Source of the DNA: Ferruginibacter sp.
GTDB lineage: Bacteria > Bacteroidota > Bacteroidia > Chitinophagales > Chitinophagaceae
Assembly: GCA_030831945.1 (NCBI GenBank)
Contig: JAURKC010000022.1
Span: 124,001-188,000, forward strand
Direction of reading: 5' to 3'
Length of the DNA stretch: 64,000 nt
This document shows, piece after piece, positions 27,003 to 35,814 of the stretch (within the stretch, counting starts at the first letter, position 1; each line of letters begins with the position of its first letter). The notes beneath the pieces are model-generated. The model made no database searches. It was not told the DNA's origin and saw only the letters and a list, made by a program, of their open reading frames with translations. Made by a program: the position numbers and the translations under genes.

Positions 27003-27395
27003 ATGAGTTACGAATTAACAGGAAAACTAGTTGCAAAATATGAGGTAGTTCAGCGAACGGCTACTTTCAAAACAAGAGAATTTGCAGTTGAAAAAACAGA
27101 TGATATTGGTGGAAGAACTGTTACAAATTATGTGAAGTTTCAATCTGTACAAGATAAAACTTCTATCATTGACAAAGTAAATGTTGGTGATGAAATAAAA
27201 GTGTATTTCAATATTAAAGGAAGTAAATGGGAGAAAGAAGGGAAAGTAAATTATATCACCAACTTAGATGCTTGGAGAATTGAACAAGTTTCAAATGCTG
27301 GATCAGATCAAACAGGAATTGACTCAGCATACATTGAACCTTTGGATAACTTTTCAGCGTCCTCACCAGAAGCGATAGACGATTTGCCATTTTAA
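27003..27395 (+). CDS. DUF3127 family, OB-fold-like protein with SSB-type acidic tail
   Basis: A 130-residue protein matching DUF3127, a small domain thought to be OB-fold and single-strand DNA-binding-like. Residues 1-95 form the domain (ELTGKLVAKYEVVQRTATFK, NYITNLDAWRIE), followed by a flexible Ser/Ala/acidic tail ending DDLPF (126-130), the same ending as the SSB C-terminal tail that recruits replication and repair proteins. The gene is divergent from dnaA with its own promoter. A role in DNA metabolism is inferred from tail, fold and position; it is not the canonical ssb gene. Confidence 0.85.
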   Translation: MSYELTGKLVAKYEVVQRTATFKTREFAVEKTDDIGGRTVTNYVKFQSVQDKTSIIDKVNVGDEIKVYFNIKGSKWEKEGKVNYITNLDAWRIEQVSNAGSDQTGIDSAYIEPLDNFSASSPEAIDDLPF

Positions 27396-27529
27396 GGTTT
27401 TCAATCCAAAAATGGATTGAAAAAGAGATGAAATGAATTGAATACCCCTCAAAAAACTTCGAATTATATAACAAATTTCATTCATATTTAGCCTTAGGGA
27501 TAGTTATTCTATTCGAAATTTGCTAGCTT

Positions 27530-29125
27530 ATGCAACAAAAAGTCTCCTTACAACTTCTACCCCACCAATTGGCTGATGAAGCCAATGTAATCACTGCAAT
27601 TAGTAAGGCAACAGGAAATAAAGAGAGCACTATTTCAGGATTTCAAATTCACAAACAATCGATTGATGCAAGGGGGAAAACCATTTGGATCAATTGCACA
27701 GTGAATGCTTTCATTAACGAGCCATTTCAAAAAAGAACCCTTCAATCTTTTCATTTTAAAGAGGTTACAAAAGCCAGTAAAAAAGTCATCATTATTGGTG
27801 CTGGACCAGCAGGTTTATTTGCTGCCCTTCAATTACTAGAACTCGGTATTCAACCCATCATTTTAGAGCGAGGAAAAGATATTCGAGCAAGAAGAAGAGA
27901 TTTAGCTATCCTAAATAAAAATGGAATAGTAGATCCTGATAGCAACTATTGTTTTGGTGAAGGTGGAGCAGGCACTTACAGTGATGGAAAGCTTTACACT
28001 AGAAGTAATAAAAGAGGAGATATTGATAGAATACTAAACCTATTCGTTCACTTTGGGGCAGAAGAGAAAATATTATACGAAGCGCATCCACATATTGGTA
28101 CAAATAAATTACCCCATATTATTACTGCTATGAGAGCGCAACTGATAGCAAGTGGTGCTCAATTTATTTTTGAAAAAAAAGTAATCGACCTTAAAATTGA
28201 AAATGGCAAAGTAACTGGAGTGCATACTTCAGATGGCGATTTATTTAAAGGACATGCTGTAATACTTGCCACAGGCCACTCTGCAAGAGATATCTTTGAA
28301 TTACTCCACCGGAAAAAAATTGCTATCGAAGCAAAACCTTTTGCACTAGGTGTAAGAGTAGAACATCCTCAAATACTGATTGATCAGTTACAATATCATT
28401 GTACCAGTAGAGGCGAATTTTTACCTCCTGCAGCCTATAGTTTGGTTCAACAAATAAATGGTAGAGGAGTGTTTTCATTTTGCATGTGTCCAGGTGGAAT
28501 TATTGCACCTGCTGCAACTTCTCCAGGAGAGCTAGTGGTAAATGGTTGGAGCCCCTCCAAAAGAAATAACCCCTATGCAAATAGTGGAATGGTGGTGAAT
28601 GTTGAAATAGCGGATGCAGTAAATTCAAGAAAAAAAAATAAACAATTATCCAATGAACCTGCTGACAGTCCACTTCACTTAATGCATTTTCAGCAAATGG
28701 TAGAACAACAAAGTTATACTGCAGGTGGTGGTAACTTTAAAGCTCCCGCTCAGCGTATGGTTGATTTTTCCAACAGAAAAATATCAGCCAATTTACCTAA
28801 TTGCTCCTACCAGCCAGGTGTTACTGCCGTTCAATTAAGTGAAGTACTCCCAGATTTTATATACCATTCCCTAGCGGAAGGTTTTAAAGCTTTTGGAAAA
28901 AAAATGAAAGGCTATTTTACCAATGAAGCGATTGTAGTGGCTACAGAAAGTCGTACCTCTTCTCCAATTAGAATTCCAAGAGATAGCATTACATTAACCC
29001 ATCCTCAATTAACTAACTTTTATCCTTGCGGCGAAGGGGCTGGCTATGCAGGAGGTATAGTAAGTGCTGCAATGGATGGAGAAAGAATTGCCCAACAAAT
29101 TGAAAAATCGATCAGCAAGTTCTAA
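27530..29125 (+). CDS. FAD-dependent dehydrogenase/oxidoreductase (COG2509-like)
   Basis: A 531-residue protein with an N-terminal ~80-residue domain, then a FAD-binding Rossmann motif KVIIIGAGPAGLFAALQLLE (85-104). Further family segments are CFGEGGAGTYSDGKLYTR and the C-terminal NFYPCGEGAGYAGGIVSAAMDG. The fold resembles the uncharacterised FAD-dependent dehydrogenases related to GidA/BaiN. The natural substrate is unknown. It is monocistronic, with weak promoter candidates just upstream of ATG 27530. Confidence 0.9.
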   Translation: MQQKVSLQLLPHQLADEANVITAISKATGNKESTISGFQIHKQSIDARGKTIWINCTVNAFINEPFQKRTLQSFHFKEVTKASKKVIIIGAGPAGLFAALQLLELGIQPIILERGKDIRARRRDLAILNKNGIVDPDSNYCFGEGGAGTYSDGKLYTRSNKRGDIDRILNLFVHFGAEEKILYEAHPHIGTNKLPHIITAMRAQLIASGAQFIFEKKVIDLKIENGKVTGVHTSDGDLFKGHAVILATGHSARDIFELLHRKKIAIEAKPFALGVRVEHPQILIDQLQYHCTSRGEFLPPAAYSLVQQINGRGVFSFCMCPGGIIAPAATSPGELVVNGWSPSKRNNPYANSGMVVNVEIADAVNSRKKNKQLSNEPADSPLHLMHFQQMVEQQSYTAGGGNFKAPAQRMVDFSNRKISANLPNCSYQPGVTAVQLSEVLPDFIYHSLAEGFKAFGKKMKGYFTNEAIVVATESRTSSPIRIPRDSITLTHPQLTNFYPCGEGAGYAGGIVSAAMDGERIAQQIEKSISKF

Positions 29126-29160
29126 CTGTTTCGGAAACTTGTCTTCGAGAATATGCTCTC

Positions 29161-30153
29161 TTACCCTAAATCAATATCTGTATTATCTCCAATATTGAGT
29201 GATCGCGTTTCTCCTTTAATTCCAGTATCGCTTCCAATTAAAGAATCGTCGAGAACAACATCATATAATTTAGAAAAGGATCCAATAATCGATTCCCTTA
29301 CAATAGTATAATTAAGAATCGTATTTTCTCCAATTGAAACATTAGGACCAATGACTGAATTTTTAATATCACAACCTTCGCCAATACTTACAGGAGGTAT
29401 TATAATTGTATTTTCGAAACTTTCCTCTCCTATTACTTTACCGCCAAATTTCTTAAGAAGCGTAGCGTTGGATTTAAGCAAGGTTTCTTTTTTACCACAG
29501 TCATACCAACTATTTACTTTCAAGGATTTAAATTTAGCTCCCTCTTGGATCATGCATTCAATGGCATCGGTTAAACTGAGTTCATCCGTTCCGATGCCTG
29601 CATTTTCCATAATTCCTTTTAAACATACAAATAAGGACTGGGTTTCTATTATTTTATAAATCCCCACCAAAGCCATGTTACTTTTGGGTATAGCGGGCTT
29701 TTCTACCACACGAGTAATAAATTCATCTTCATCTATTTCTGCTACACCAAAATTTCTAGGATCATCTACTTTTTTTACAGCCAATACTGAAAATTCAGCC
29801 TCTATCATCGCCTTTACATCATATTCAGCAATAGTATCTCCCAATACAATTAACACCTGATCATCTCCTACAATTTCTTTAGCTAAATCAATGGCATGTC
29901 CTGTACCGTACCGTTCATTCTGATAAACAAAATGACAGGTAAGGTCTGGATAATTAATTTTTACATAATCCTGTATTTTTTCGCCCAGGTAACCAACAAT
30001 AAAAACAAATTCCTGAATACCCGCTTCATTTAACTGATCAATGATGATACTTAATATAGTTTTTCCAGCCAAGGGGATTAATGCCTTTGGTTGAGTATAG
30101 GTATGTGGTCGGAGCTTAGTACCTGCTCCTGCTACTGGGATAATCGCCTTCAT
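29161..30153 (-). CDS. Sugar-nucleotide pyrophosphorylase (nucleotidyltransferase with left-handed beta-helix tail)
   Basis: A 330-residue protein. The N-terminal nucleotidyltransferase domain has GAGTKLRP (9-16) and PKALIPLAGK (22-31), the phosphate-binding and sugar-recognition motifs. The middle contains VLGDTI and VEKP motifs. The C-terminus (about 240-320) is hexapeptide repeats (VIGPNVSIGENTI). This arrangement occurs in glucose-1-phosphate thymidylyl- or uridylyltransferases for cell-surface polysaccharides. The exact nucleotide and sugar cannot be told from sequence. It is convergent with the FAD gene, and divergent from glyA. Confidence 0.9.
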   Translation of the reverse strand: MKAIIPVAGAGTKLRPHTYTQPKALIPLAGKTILSIIIDQLNEAGIQEFVFIVGYLGEKIQDYVKINYPDLTCHFVYQNERYGTGHAIDLAKEIVGDDQVLIVLGDTIAEYDVKAMIEAEFSVLAVKKVDDPRNFGVAEIDEDEFITRVVEKPAIPKSNMALVGIYKIIETQSLFVCLKGIMENAGIGTDELSLTDAIECMIQEGAKFKSLKVNSWYDCGKKETLLKSNATLLKKFGGKVIGEESFENTIIIPPVSIGEGCDIKNSVIGPNVSIGENTILNYTIVRESIIGSFSKLYDVVLDDSLIGSDTGIKGETRSLNIGDNTDIDLG

Positions 30154-30302
30154 ATTTAAATCTTAGTCCGCCAACTGCGGATTTTTTATATTTAGAACCA
30201 CTTAATGAAAAATCAACGTGAAAGTAGTTCATTTTGTGGAAATGATGTCGGTAATAAACTTCAATTTATTCCCATACGCTCTATTAAATAACCACACGTT
30301 TG

Positions 30303-30310
30303 TATATTTG
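30303..30310 (+). promoter_or_regulatory. Promoter -7 element (TATATTTG) of glyA
   Basis: TATATTTG followed by C lies 18 nt before the glyA ATG and matches TAnnTTTG. No -33 element is obvious. Confidence 0.55.
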
Positions 30311-30328
30311 CAGTCATAAATATATTAC

Positions 30329-31606
30329 ATGCAAAGAGATACATTGGTTTTTGATATCATCAACAAAGAATTAGCCCGTCAACGTCACGGAATTGAATTA
30401 ATAGCCTCAGAAAATTTCACCTCCTTGCAGGTTATCCAAGCTTCAGGAAGTGTTATGACCAATAAATATGCAGAAGGTTACCCTGGCAGGAGATATTATG
30501 CTGGATGTGAATTTGTAGATCAAACAGAGCAATTAGCGATAGACCGTATAAAACAAATTTTTAATTGTGAATACGCGAACGTTCAGCCCCATAGTGGTGC
30601 TCAGGCAAATGCAGCTATCACTTTAGCGCTGCTGCAACCCGGCGATAAAATTCTTGGACTAGATCTAAGCATGGGAGGACATCTTACCCATGGCTCACCA
30701 GTTAATTATTCTGGTAAAACTTATGAAGCTCATTTTTATGGAGTAGTGAAAGAAACTGGACTGATAGATTATGATACACTAGAACAAAAAGCAAGACAAC
30801 ATAAACCAAAATTAATTTTTTGTGGCGCTTCTGCTTACAGTCGTGATTGGGATTATGCTCGTATTAGAAAAGTAGCTGATGAAATAGGTGCATTTGTTCA
30901 ATGTGATATGGCACACCCAGCTGGCTTAATCGCAAAAGGTTTATTAAGCTCTCCTTTTGAACATTGCCACTTTGTTACTTCTACCACTCATAAAACTTTA
31001 CGAGGTCCTAGAGGTGGTATCATCCTAATGAAAAAAGATTTCGAAAATCCTTTTGGATTAAAAGATGTAAAAGGTAATATTCGCATGATGAGTAACCTTT
31101 TGGATATGGCGGTTTTCCCTGGTATTCAAGGCGGGCCTTTACAACATATCATCGCTGCTAAAGCGGTCGCTTTCGGAGAAATTCTTAGTGATGAATTTAC
31201 AGTTTATGCTCAACAGGTAATTACCAATGCTCAAGCAATGGCTAAAGCATTTGTAGAAAAAGGATATCAACTAATTAGTGGTGGTACCGATAACCACTTA
31301 ATGCTGATAGATTTACGCAATAAAAATATTAGTGGCAAAAAAGCAGAGCAAGCTTTAGTACAAGCGGATATTACGCTTAATAAAAACATGGTTCCCTTTG
31401 ATGACAAAAGTGCTTTTGTAACTTCTGGTATCCGCATAGGAACTGCTGCTATCACCACTCGTGGAATGAAAGAAGCTGATATGCAATTTGTAGTGAATGT
31501 AGTAGATAAAGTATTGATGAATGCTGATGATACCGCTTTAATTAATTCAGTACGTGGAGAAGTGAATGAATTTATGAAACAATTCGTTTTATATCCTGAA
31601 CTTTAA
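30329..31606 (+). CDS. glyA: Serine hydroxymethyltransferase
   Basis: PLP enzyme converting serine and tetrahydrofolate to glycine and 5,10-methylene-THF. Motifs: ELIASENF near residue 23, [11 protein letters not shown] (47-57), [11 protein letters not shown] (193-200) and the PLP lysine in [14 protein letters not shown] (Lys222). At 425 residues it is normal. The start at ATG 30329 gives [10 protein letters not shown], near the usual N-terminus. The downstream gene is DUF4293, 57 nt away on the same strand. Confidence 0.97.
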   Translation: MQRDTLVFDIINKELARQRHGIELIASENFTSLQVIQASGSVMTNKYAEGYPGRRYYAGCEFVDQTEQLAIDRIKQIFNCEYANVQPHSGAQANAAITLALLQPGDKILGLDLSMGGHLTHGSPVNYSGKTYEAHFYGVVKETGLIDYDTLEQKARQHKPKLIFCGASAYSRDWDYARIRKVADEIGAFVQCDMAHPAGLIAKGLLSSPFEHCHFVTSTTHKTLRGPRGGIILMKKDFENPFGLKDVKGNIRMMSNLLDMAVFPGIQGGPLQHIIAAKAVAFGEILSDEFTVYAQQVITNAQAMAKAFVEKGYQLISGGTDNHLMLIDLRNKNISGKKAEQALVQADITLNKNMVPFDDKSAFVTSGIRIGTAAITTRGMKEADMQFVVNVVDKVLMNADDTALINSVRGEVNEFMKQFVLYPEL

Positions 31607-31663
31607 CTGATGTTGGAGACTAGCTAGAAAGCAACCTAACAACACCATTTAATATTCCTATTT

Positions 31664-32074
31664 ATGATACAACGTATCCAATCTGTATGGCTTTTAGTAG
31701 CTTCTGTATTATCCTTCCTTACGTTAAAAGTATCCTTTTATAGCGGCACTTTTTTGCCTGACAATCAATACCATCAATTAAACGGTACCGATAATATTTT
31801 ATTGATGATTACTACCATTGCATTGGGAGTAGTAACTCTTCTCACTATTTTTTTATACAAGACCAGGATTATTCAATTGCGTTTATGCATTATCGGTATA
31901 GTACTTGATCTACTGCTAATTTATTTGTATTTCAGGGCTATACAAAACTATTCACAAGGCACCTTTTCCATTACAGCGGTGGCCCACCTGCTCATATTGA
32001 TTGCACTTATTTTTTCTGCAAGAGGAATTAATAAAGATGAGAAACTAATTAAAGATAGTGATCGCCTTAGGTAG
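31664..32074 (+). CDS. DUF4293 family four-helix membrane protein
   Basis: A 136-residue protein with four hydrophobic helices (about residues 8-26, 45-62, 73-91, 103-120) and a conserved cytoplasmic end KDEKLIKDSDRLR. The N-terminus MIQRIQSVWLL is characteristic of DUF4293, a Bacteroidota-specific family of unknown function. It follows glyA closely and converges on uvrA2. Confidence 0.85.
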   Translation: MIQRIQSVWLLVASVLSFLTLKVSFYSGTFLPDNQYHQLNGTDNILLMITTIALGVVTLLTIFLYKTRIIQLRLCIIGIVLDLLLIYLYFRAIQNYSQGTFSITAVAHLLILIALIFSARGINKDEKLIKDSDRLR

Positions 32075-32101
32075 GCAAACATCTATTTAAGTGATAGAAC
32101 T

Positions 32102-34930
32102 TTAGTGCTTGGGTAAAAATTTTCCTGTATAACTTTCCTTGCATTTTATCAGTCCTGCAGGAGTCCCTGCATATACTAAATTACCACCGGCATCACCGGC
32201 TTCTGGACCTAAATCAATTACCCAGTCCGCACTTTTTATAACATCAGTATTGTGCTCTATCACTAAAATAGAATGCCCCTGTTCTATTAATGCATTAAAG
32301 GAAGTAAGCAACTTTTTAATATCATGAAAATGAAGCCCCGTAGTAGGCTCATCGAAAATAAATAAGATATTACCCTGAGATTTTCCCCTCCCCAAAAAAG
32401 AAGCAAGCTTAACTCTTTGTGCCTCTCCACCCGATAAGGTATTACTGGATTGTCCTAGTTTCACATATCCTAAACCTACATCACTCAATGGCTGTATTTT
32501 TTTTACAACATCGGCTTCATCAGAAAAAAATGCAATAGATTCATCTACGCTCATTTCCAATACCTCATAAATACTTTTTCCCTTATACGTCACTTCTAAT
32601 ACCTCTTCCTTAAATCTTTTTCCTCCACAAATTTCACAGGTCAAATGTACATCGGCTAAAAACTGCATCTCTACAATTTGCTCCCCTTCACCCTTACAAG
32701 TATCGCATCTGCCAGCATCTACGTTAAATGAAAAATGCTTGGGTAAAAAACCTCTCATCTTACTGAGTGGTTGAACACTATACAACTCCCTTATTTCATC
32801 ATACGCCTTAATATAAGTTACCGGATTACTTCTAGAGGATTTGCCAATTGGATTTTGATCAATCATCTCAATTTGAGAAAGATAGTCAATGTCACCTTCT
32901 ATAGATTTGTGTATTCCCGGTTTATCTACTCCCTCTCCTTTTAATTTTTGAAGCGCAGGATATAAAATTTGTTTCACCAATGTAGTTTTACCGCTACCAC
33001 TTACTCCACTGATAACGCAAAAAACATTCAAAGGGAATTCAACTGAAATATTTTTAAGATTATTTTGTCTTGCCCCCTTAATAGTGATACTCCTTTTCCA
33101 ATTTCTAAGTTGTTTGGGAGCTTCAATTTGCAAGGTTCCTTTTAAATATTTCCCCGTCAAACTTCTATCATCAGCCATCAACTCTTCATAGTTGCCTGCC
33201 GCTACCACTTCGCCGCCCAAATGACTTGCCAAAGGTCCCATATCAATTATGTAATCTGCTTCACGCATCATCATTTCATCATGCTCAACCACTACCACCG
33301 TATTACCTAGATCTCTTAATTCTTTTAAAACAACAATTAATTTTTCCGTATCTCTACTATGAAGTCCAATAGAAGGCTCGTCTAAAATATATAAGGAATT
33401 AGTTAAATTACTTCCCAGGCTTCTTGTAAGCTGAATACGCTGACTCTCCCCTCCACTCAAAGAATTCGCCAATCGATTGAGGGTAAGATAACCCAATCCT
33501 ACATCCATTAATGTTTTAATGCGATGATTAATTTCTATTAAAATTCTTTTAGCTACCTGTTGTTGATAATCATTCAACTTTAATTGATCAAACCAATTTT
33601 TCAAATCTTTCACCGGCATACTGCACAATTGACCAATATGCTGATCGGCAATTTTTACATACAAGGCTTCCTTTCTTAATCGATGGCCTTTACATTCCGG
33701 GCAAAGCGTTCTTCCTCTATAGCGACTTAGTAAAACACGGTACTGAACTTTGTATAAATTTTGCTCTACCTCTTTAAAAAAATCATTGATTCCATTAGCG
33801 TAATTATTTCCCTTCCACAATATTTCTAGTTGCTCTTCTGTAAGGTCTATAATAGGTTGGTGAACAGGAAAATTAAAATGTTTTGCGGCACGAATAAATT
33901 GCTCTTTCCATTGGCCTAACTTTTCTCCCTTCCAAGGTGCTACGGCTCCTTCATATAAACTCAATTGCTTATTGGGAATCACTAGATCCGCATCAACCCC
34001 TAATACCTGGCTAAATCCTTCGCAGGTAGGACAAGCTCCAAAAGGGTTATTGAATGAAAATAAATTGGGTACAGGCTCCTCAAAAGTAATTCCATCCAAT
34101 TCAAATTTATTGCTGAATATAATTTGTTGGTCACCGTTAATTTCTACAATTAGTTCGCCCTCTCCTTCGTAAAAAGCAGTCCCTGCAGAATCACTGATAC
34201 GATGAATATCCTCTTCATCAAAACCCTTTACAACTAATCGATCTATCAATAAATAGGCAACCTTTTTCTTTAAGGAAGAAATTATTTTATTTAATACCTC
34301 ATCAGACTCCAACAATGTTTCAATGCGTAATATTTCCTTATTGAAATATATTCTTGAAAATCCCTTTTGTATCAAAATATTCAGCTCCTCCTTAACCGCT
34401 CTGTTAGCATGCTGCTTAAATGGCACCAACAGTAACACCTTATCTCCCTCCTTCAATGCTTGAATTGACTTTATCACATCTGTCACATCATCTTTTTTGA
34501 CCTCTTTGCCACTAATCGGAGAAAGAGTAACTCCCACTCTTGCAAATAAAAGACGTAAATAATCATATAATTCCGTCATACTACCCACCGTACTTCTCGG
34601 GGTACGTGTAATTACCTTTTGTTCTATAGCAATAGCTGGACACAAACCTTTTATAAAGTCAACGTCAGGTTTATTCATCCTTTGCATAAACTGACGAGCA
34701 TAACTACTTAAGCTCTCAGCATATCTTCTTTGGCCTTCAGCAAATAAAGTATCAATAGTTAAGGAAGATTTACCAGAACCCGAAACACCAGTAACTACTA
34801 CCAACTGATTACGTGGTATGGTCACCGTTACGTTTTTTAAATTATGTGTTCTTGCTCCTTGGATTAAAATCCCCTCTTGTCTTTGAATAGAGGTCTTGCT
34901 GGGGGTTATATTTTTTATTTTTGTTGCCAT
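32102..34930 (-). CDS. uvrA: UvrABC excinuclease ATPase subunit A (second paralogue)
   Basis: A second full-length UvrA, 942 residues. Both ABC domains have Walker A GVSGSGKS/T, signatures SLSGGESQRIQLTRSLG and TLSGGEAQRVKLASFLG, and Walker B LYILDEPSIGLH and FIFDEPTTGLH. Zinc CxxC pairs (CPTCEG, CPECKG, CDTCKG, CEICGG) are present. Compared with the paralogue at 6829 it lacks the serine-rich insertions and has a different N-terminus. Two UvrAs are common in this phylum; one may have specialised roles. Start ATG 34930, with a promoter immediately upstream. Confidence 0.95.
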   Translation of the reverse strand: MATKIKNITPSKTSIQRQEGILIQGARTHNLKNVTVTIPRNQLVVVTGVSGSGKSSLTIDTLFAEGQRRYAESLSSYARQFMQRMNKPDVDFIKGLCPAIAIEQKVITRTPRSTVGSMTELYDYLRLLFARVGVTLSPISGKEVKKDDVTDVIKSIQALKEGDKVLLLVPFKQHANRAVKEELNILIQKGFSRIYFNKEILRIETLLESDEVLNKIISSLKKKVAYLLIDRLVVKGFDEEDIHRISDSAGTAFYEGEGELIVEINGDQQIIFSNKFELDGITFEEPVPNLFSFNNPFGACPTCEGFSQVLGVDADLVIPNKQLSLYEGAVAPWKGEKLGQWKEQFIRAAKHFNFPVHQPIIDLTEEQLEILWKGNNYANGINDFFKEVEQNLYKVQYRVLLSRYRGRTLCPECKGHRLRKEALYVKIADQHIGQLCSMPVKDLKNWFDQLKLNDYQQQVAKRILIEINHRIKTLMDVGLGYLTLNRLANSLSGGESQRIQLTRSLGSNLTNSLYILDEPSIGLHSRDTEKLIVVLKELRDLGNTVVVVEHDEMMMREADYIIDMGPLASHLGGEVVAAGNYEELMADDRSLTGKYLKGTLQIEAPKQLRNWKRSITIKGARQNNLKNISVEFPLNVFCVISGVSGSGKTTLVKQILYPALQKLKGEGVDKPGIHKSIEGDIDYLSQIEMIDQNPIGKSSRSNPVTYIKAYDEIRELYSVQPLSKMRGFLPKHFSFNVDAGRCDTCKGEGEQIVEMQFLADVHLTCEICGGKRFKEEVLEVTYKGKSIYEVLEMSVDESIAFFSDEADVVKKIQPLSDVGLGYVKLGQSSNTLSGGEAQRVKLASFLGRGKSQGNILFIFDEPTTGLHFHDIKKLLTSFNALIEQGHSILVIEHNTDVIKSADWVIDLGPEAGDAGGNLVYAGTPAGLIKCKESYTGKFLPKH

Positions 34931-34942
34931 TATTTAGATTTA

Positions 34943-34976
34943 CAAAAGTAATGCCTTGAGATTACCTTCGGACAAA
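34943..34976 (-). promoter_or_regulatory. Promoter of the second uvrA
   Basis: On the minus strand TTTG (34976-34973) and TACTTTTG (34950-34943) are separated by 22 nt, just upstream of the start at 34930. I saw no LexA-like box. Confidence 0.65.
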
Positions 34977-35147
34977 AATGTGAAATTCTTCTTAAAATCA
35001 TTTCCACCTTTCAATTAATTGAATATTACCATTACTTTTATAATAACAAATAGTCATACAAAAAGTTAAAGAATTTAATTTTCCTATGCAGTCAATGAAT
35101 TCTTTATAATCAAATTAAATTTAAATCGTCCAGCCTATAGACTCTGA

Positions 35148-35208
35148 ACTTCTACATTGAATTTTTTATTGGTAAAAAACAATCACTACTCCAAAAAAAG
35201 GTAGAAGT
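35148..35208 (+). repeat. Inverted repeat bracketing the 5' leader of the ECF sigma gene
   Basis: ACTTCTAC (35148-35155) and GTAGAAGT (35201-35208) are perfect 8-bp complements separated by 45 nt. The second copy ends 3 nt before the start codon at 35212, so an RNA helix could cover the initiation region. Confidence 0.35.
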
Positions 35209-35211
35209 AAT

Positions 35212-35793
35212 ATGAATAGTCTTAATCATCTTTCAGAGCAAGAGCTTGTACAACTTTATTTAAAAGGTAATACGAATGCATTATCGATCCTAATTAGCCG
35301 GTACAAAGACAAAATTTACACTTCTATTTATTTGTTAGTAAAAGACAAGTACCAGGCTGAAGATATTTTTCAGGAGGTATTTATCCGCATCATAGATAGT
35401 CTCAAAGCAAAAGGCTATTCCAATGAAGGAAAATTTTTGCACTGGGCATTAAGAATTGCCCATAATTTATGTGTAGATCATTTTAGAAAAATAAAGCGAA
35501 CGCCAAAAATCACCACCAGTGATGATCGGGATATTTTTGAAGTACTCAACTTTTCGGAACCCAATGCTGAAACTCGGCTAATACAATGTCAACGTCACGA
35601 AAAGGTGAGAAAAATGATTGATTTACTTCCTGAAGATCAGCGAGAAGTGATCATCTTACGCCATTATGGAGATTTAAGCTTTAAAGAAATTGCTTCCATC
35701 ACCAAATGTAGCACCAATACAGCCTTAGGAAGAATGAGATACGGACTCATTAATATGAGAAAAATGACGCTAGAGAAAAAGATTGCCTTTTAG
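35212..35793 (+). CDS. ECF-type RNA polymerase sigma factor
   Basis: A 193-residue sigma-70-family factor of the extracytoplasmic-function group. Region 2 includes QAEDIFQEVFIRII and WALRIAHNLCVDHFRK (about 48-103). Region 4 reads LPEDQREVIILRHYGDLSFKEIA with TNTALGRMRYGL (about 140-180), a helix-turn-helix. No anti-sigma gene is adjacent: the next gene converges on it, so this is an orphan ECF. It may control its own region; targets are unknown. Confidence 0.93.
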   Translation: MNSLNHLSEQELVQLYLKGNTNALSILISRYKDKIYTSIYLLVKDKYQAEDIFQEVFIRIIDSLKAKGYSNEGKFLHWALRIAHNLCVDHFRKIKRTPKITTSDDRDIFEVLNFSEPNAETRLIQCQRHEKVRKMIDLLPEDQREVIILRHYGDLSFKEIASITKCSTNTALGRMRYGLINMRKMTLEKKIAF

Positions 35794-35814
35794 TTAAACT
35801 AATAAATAGCAAGC

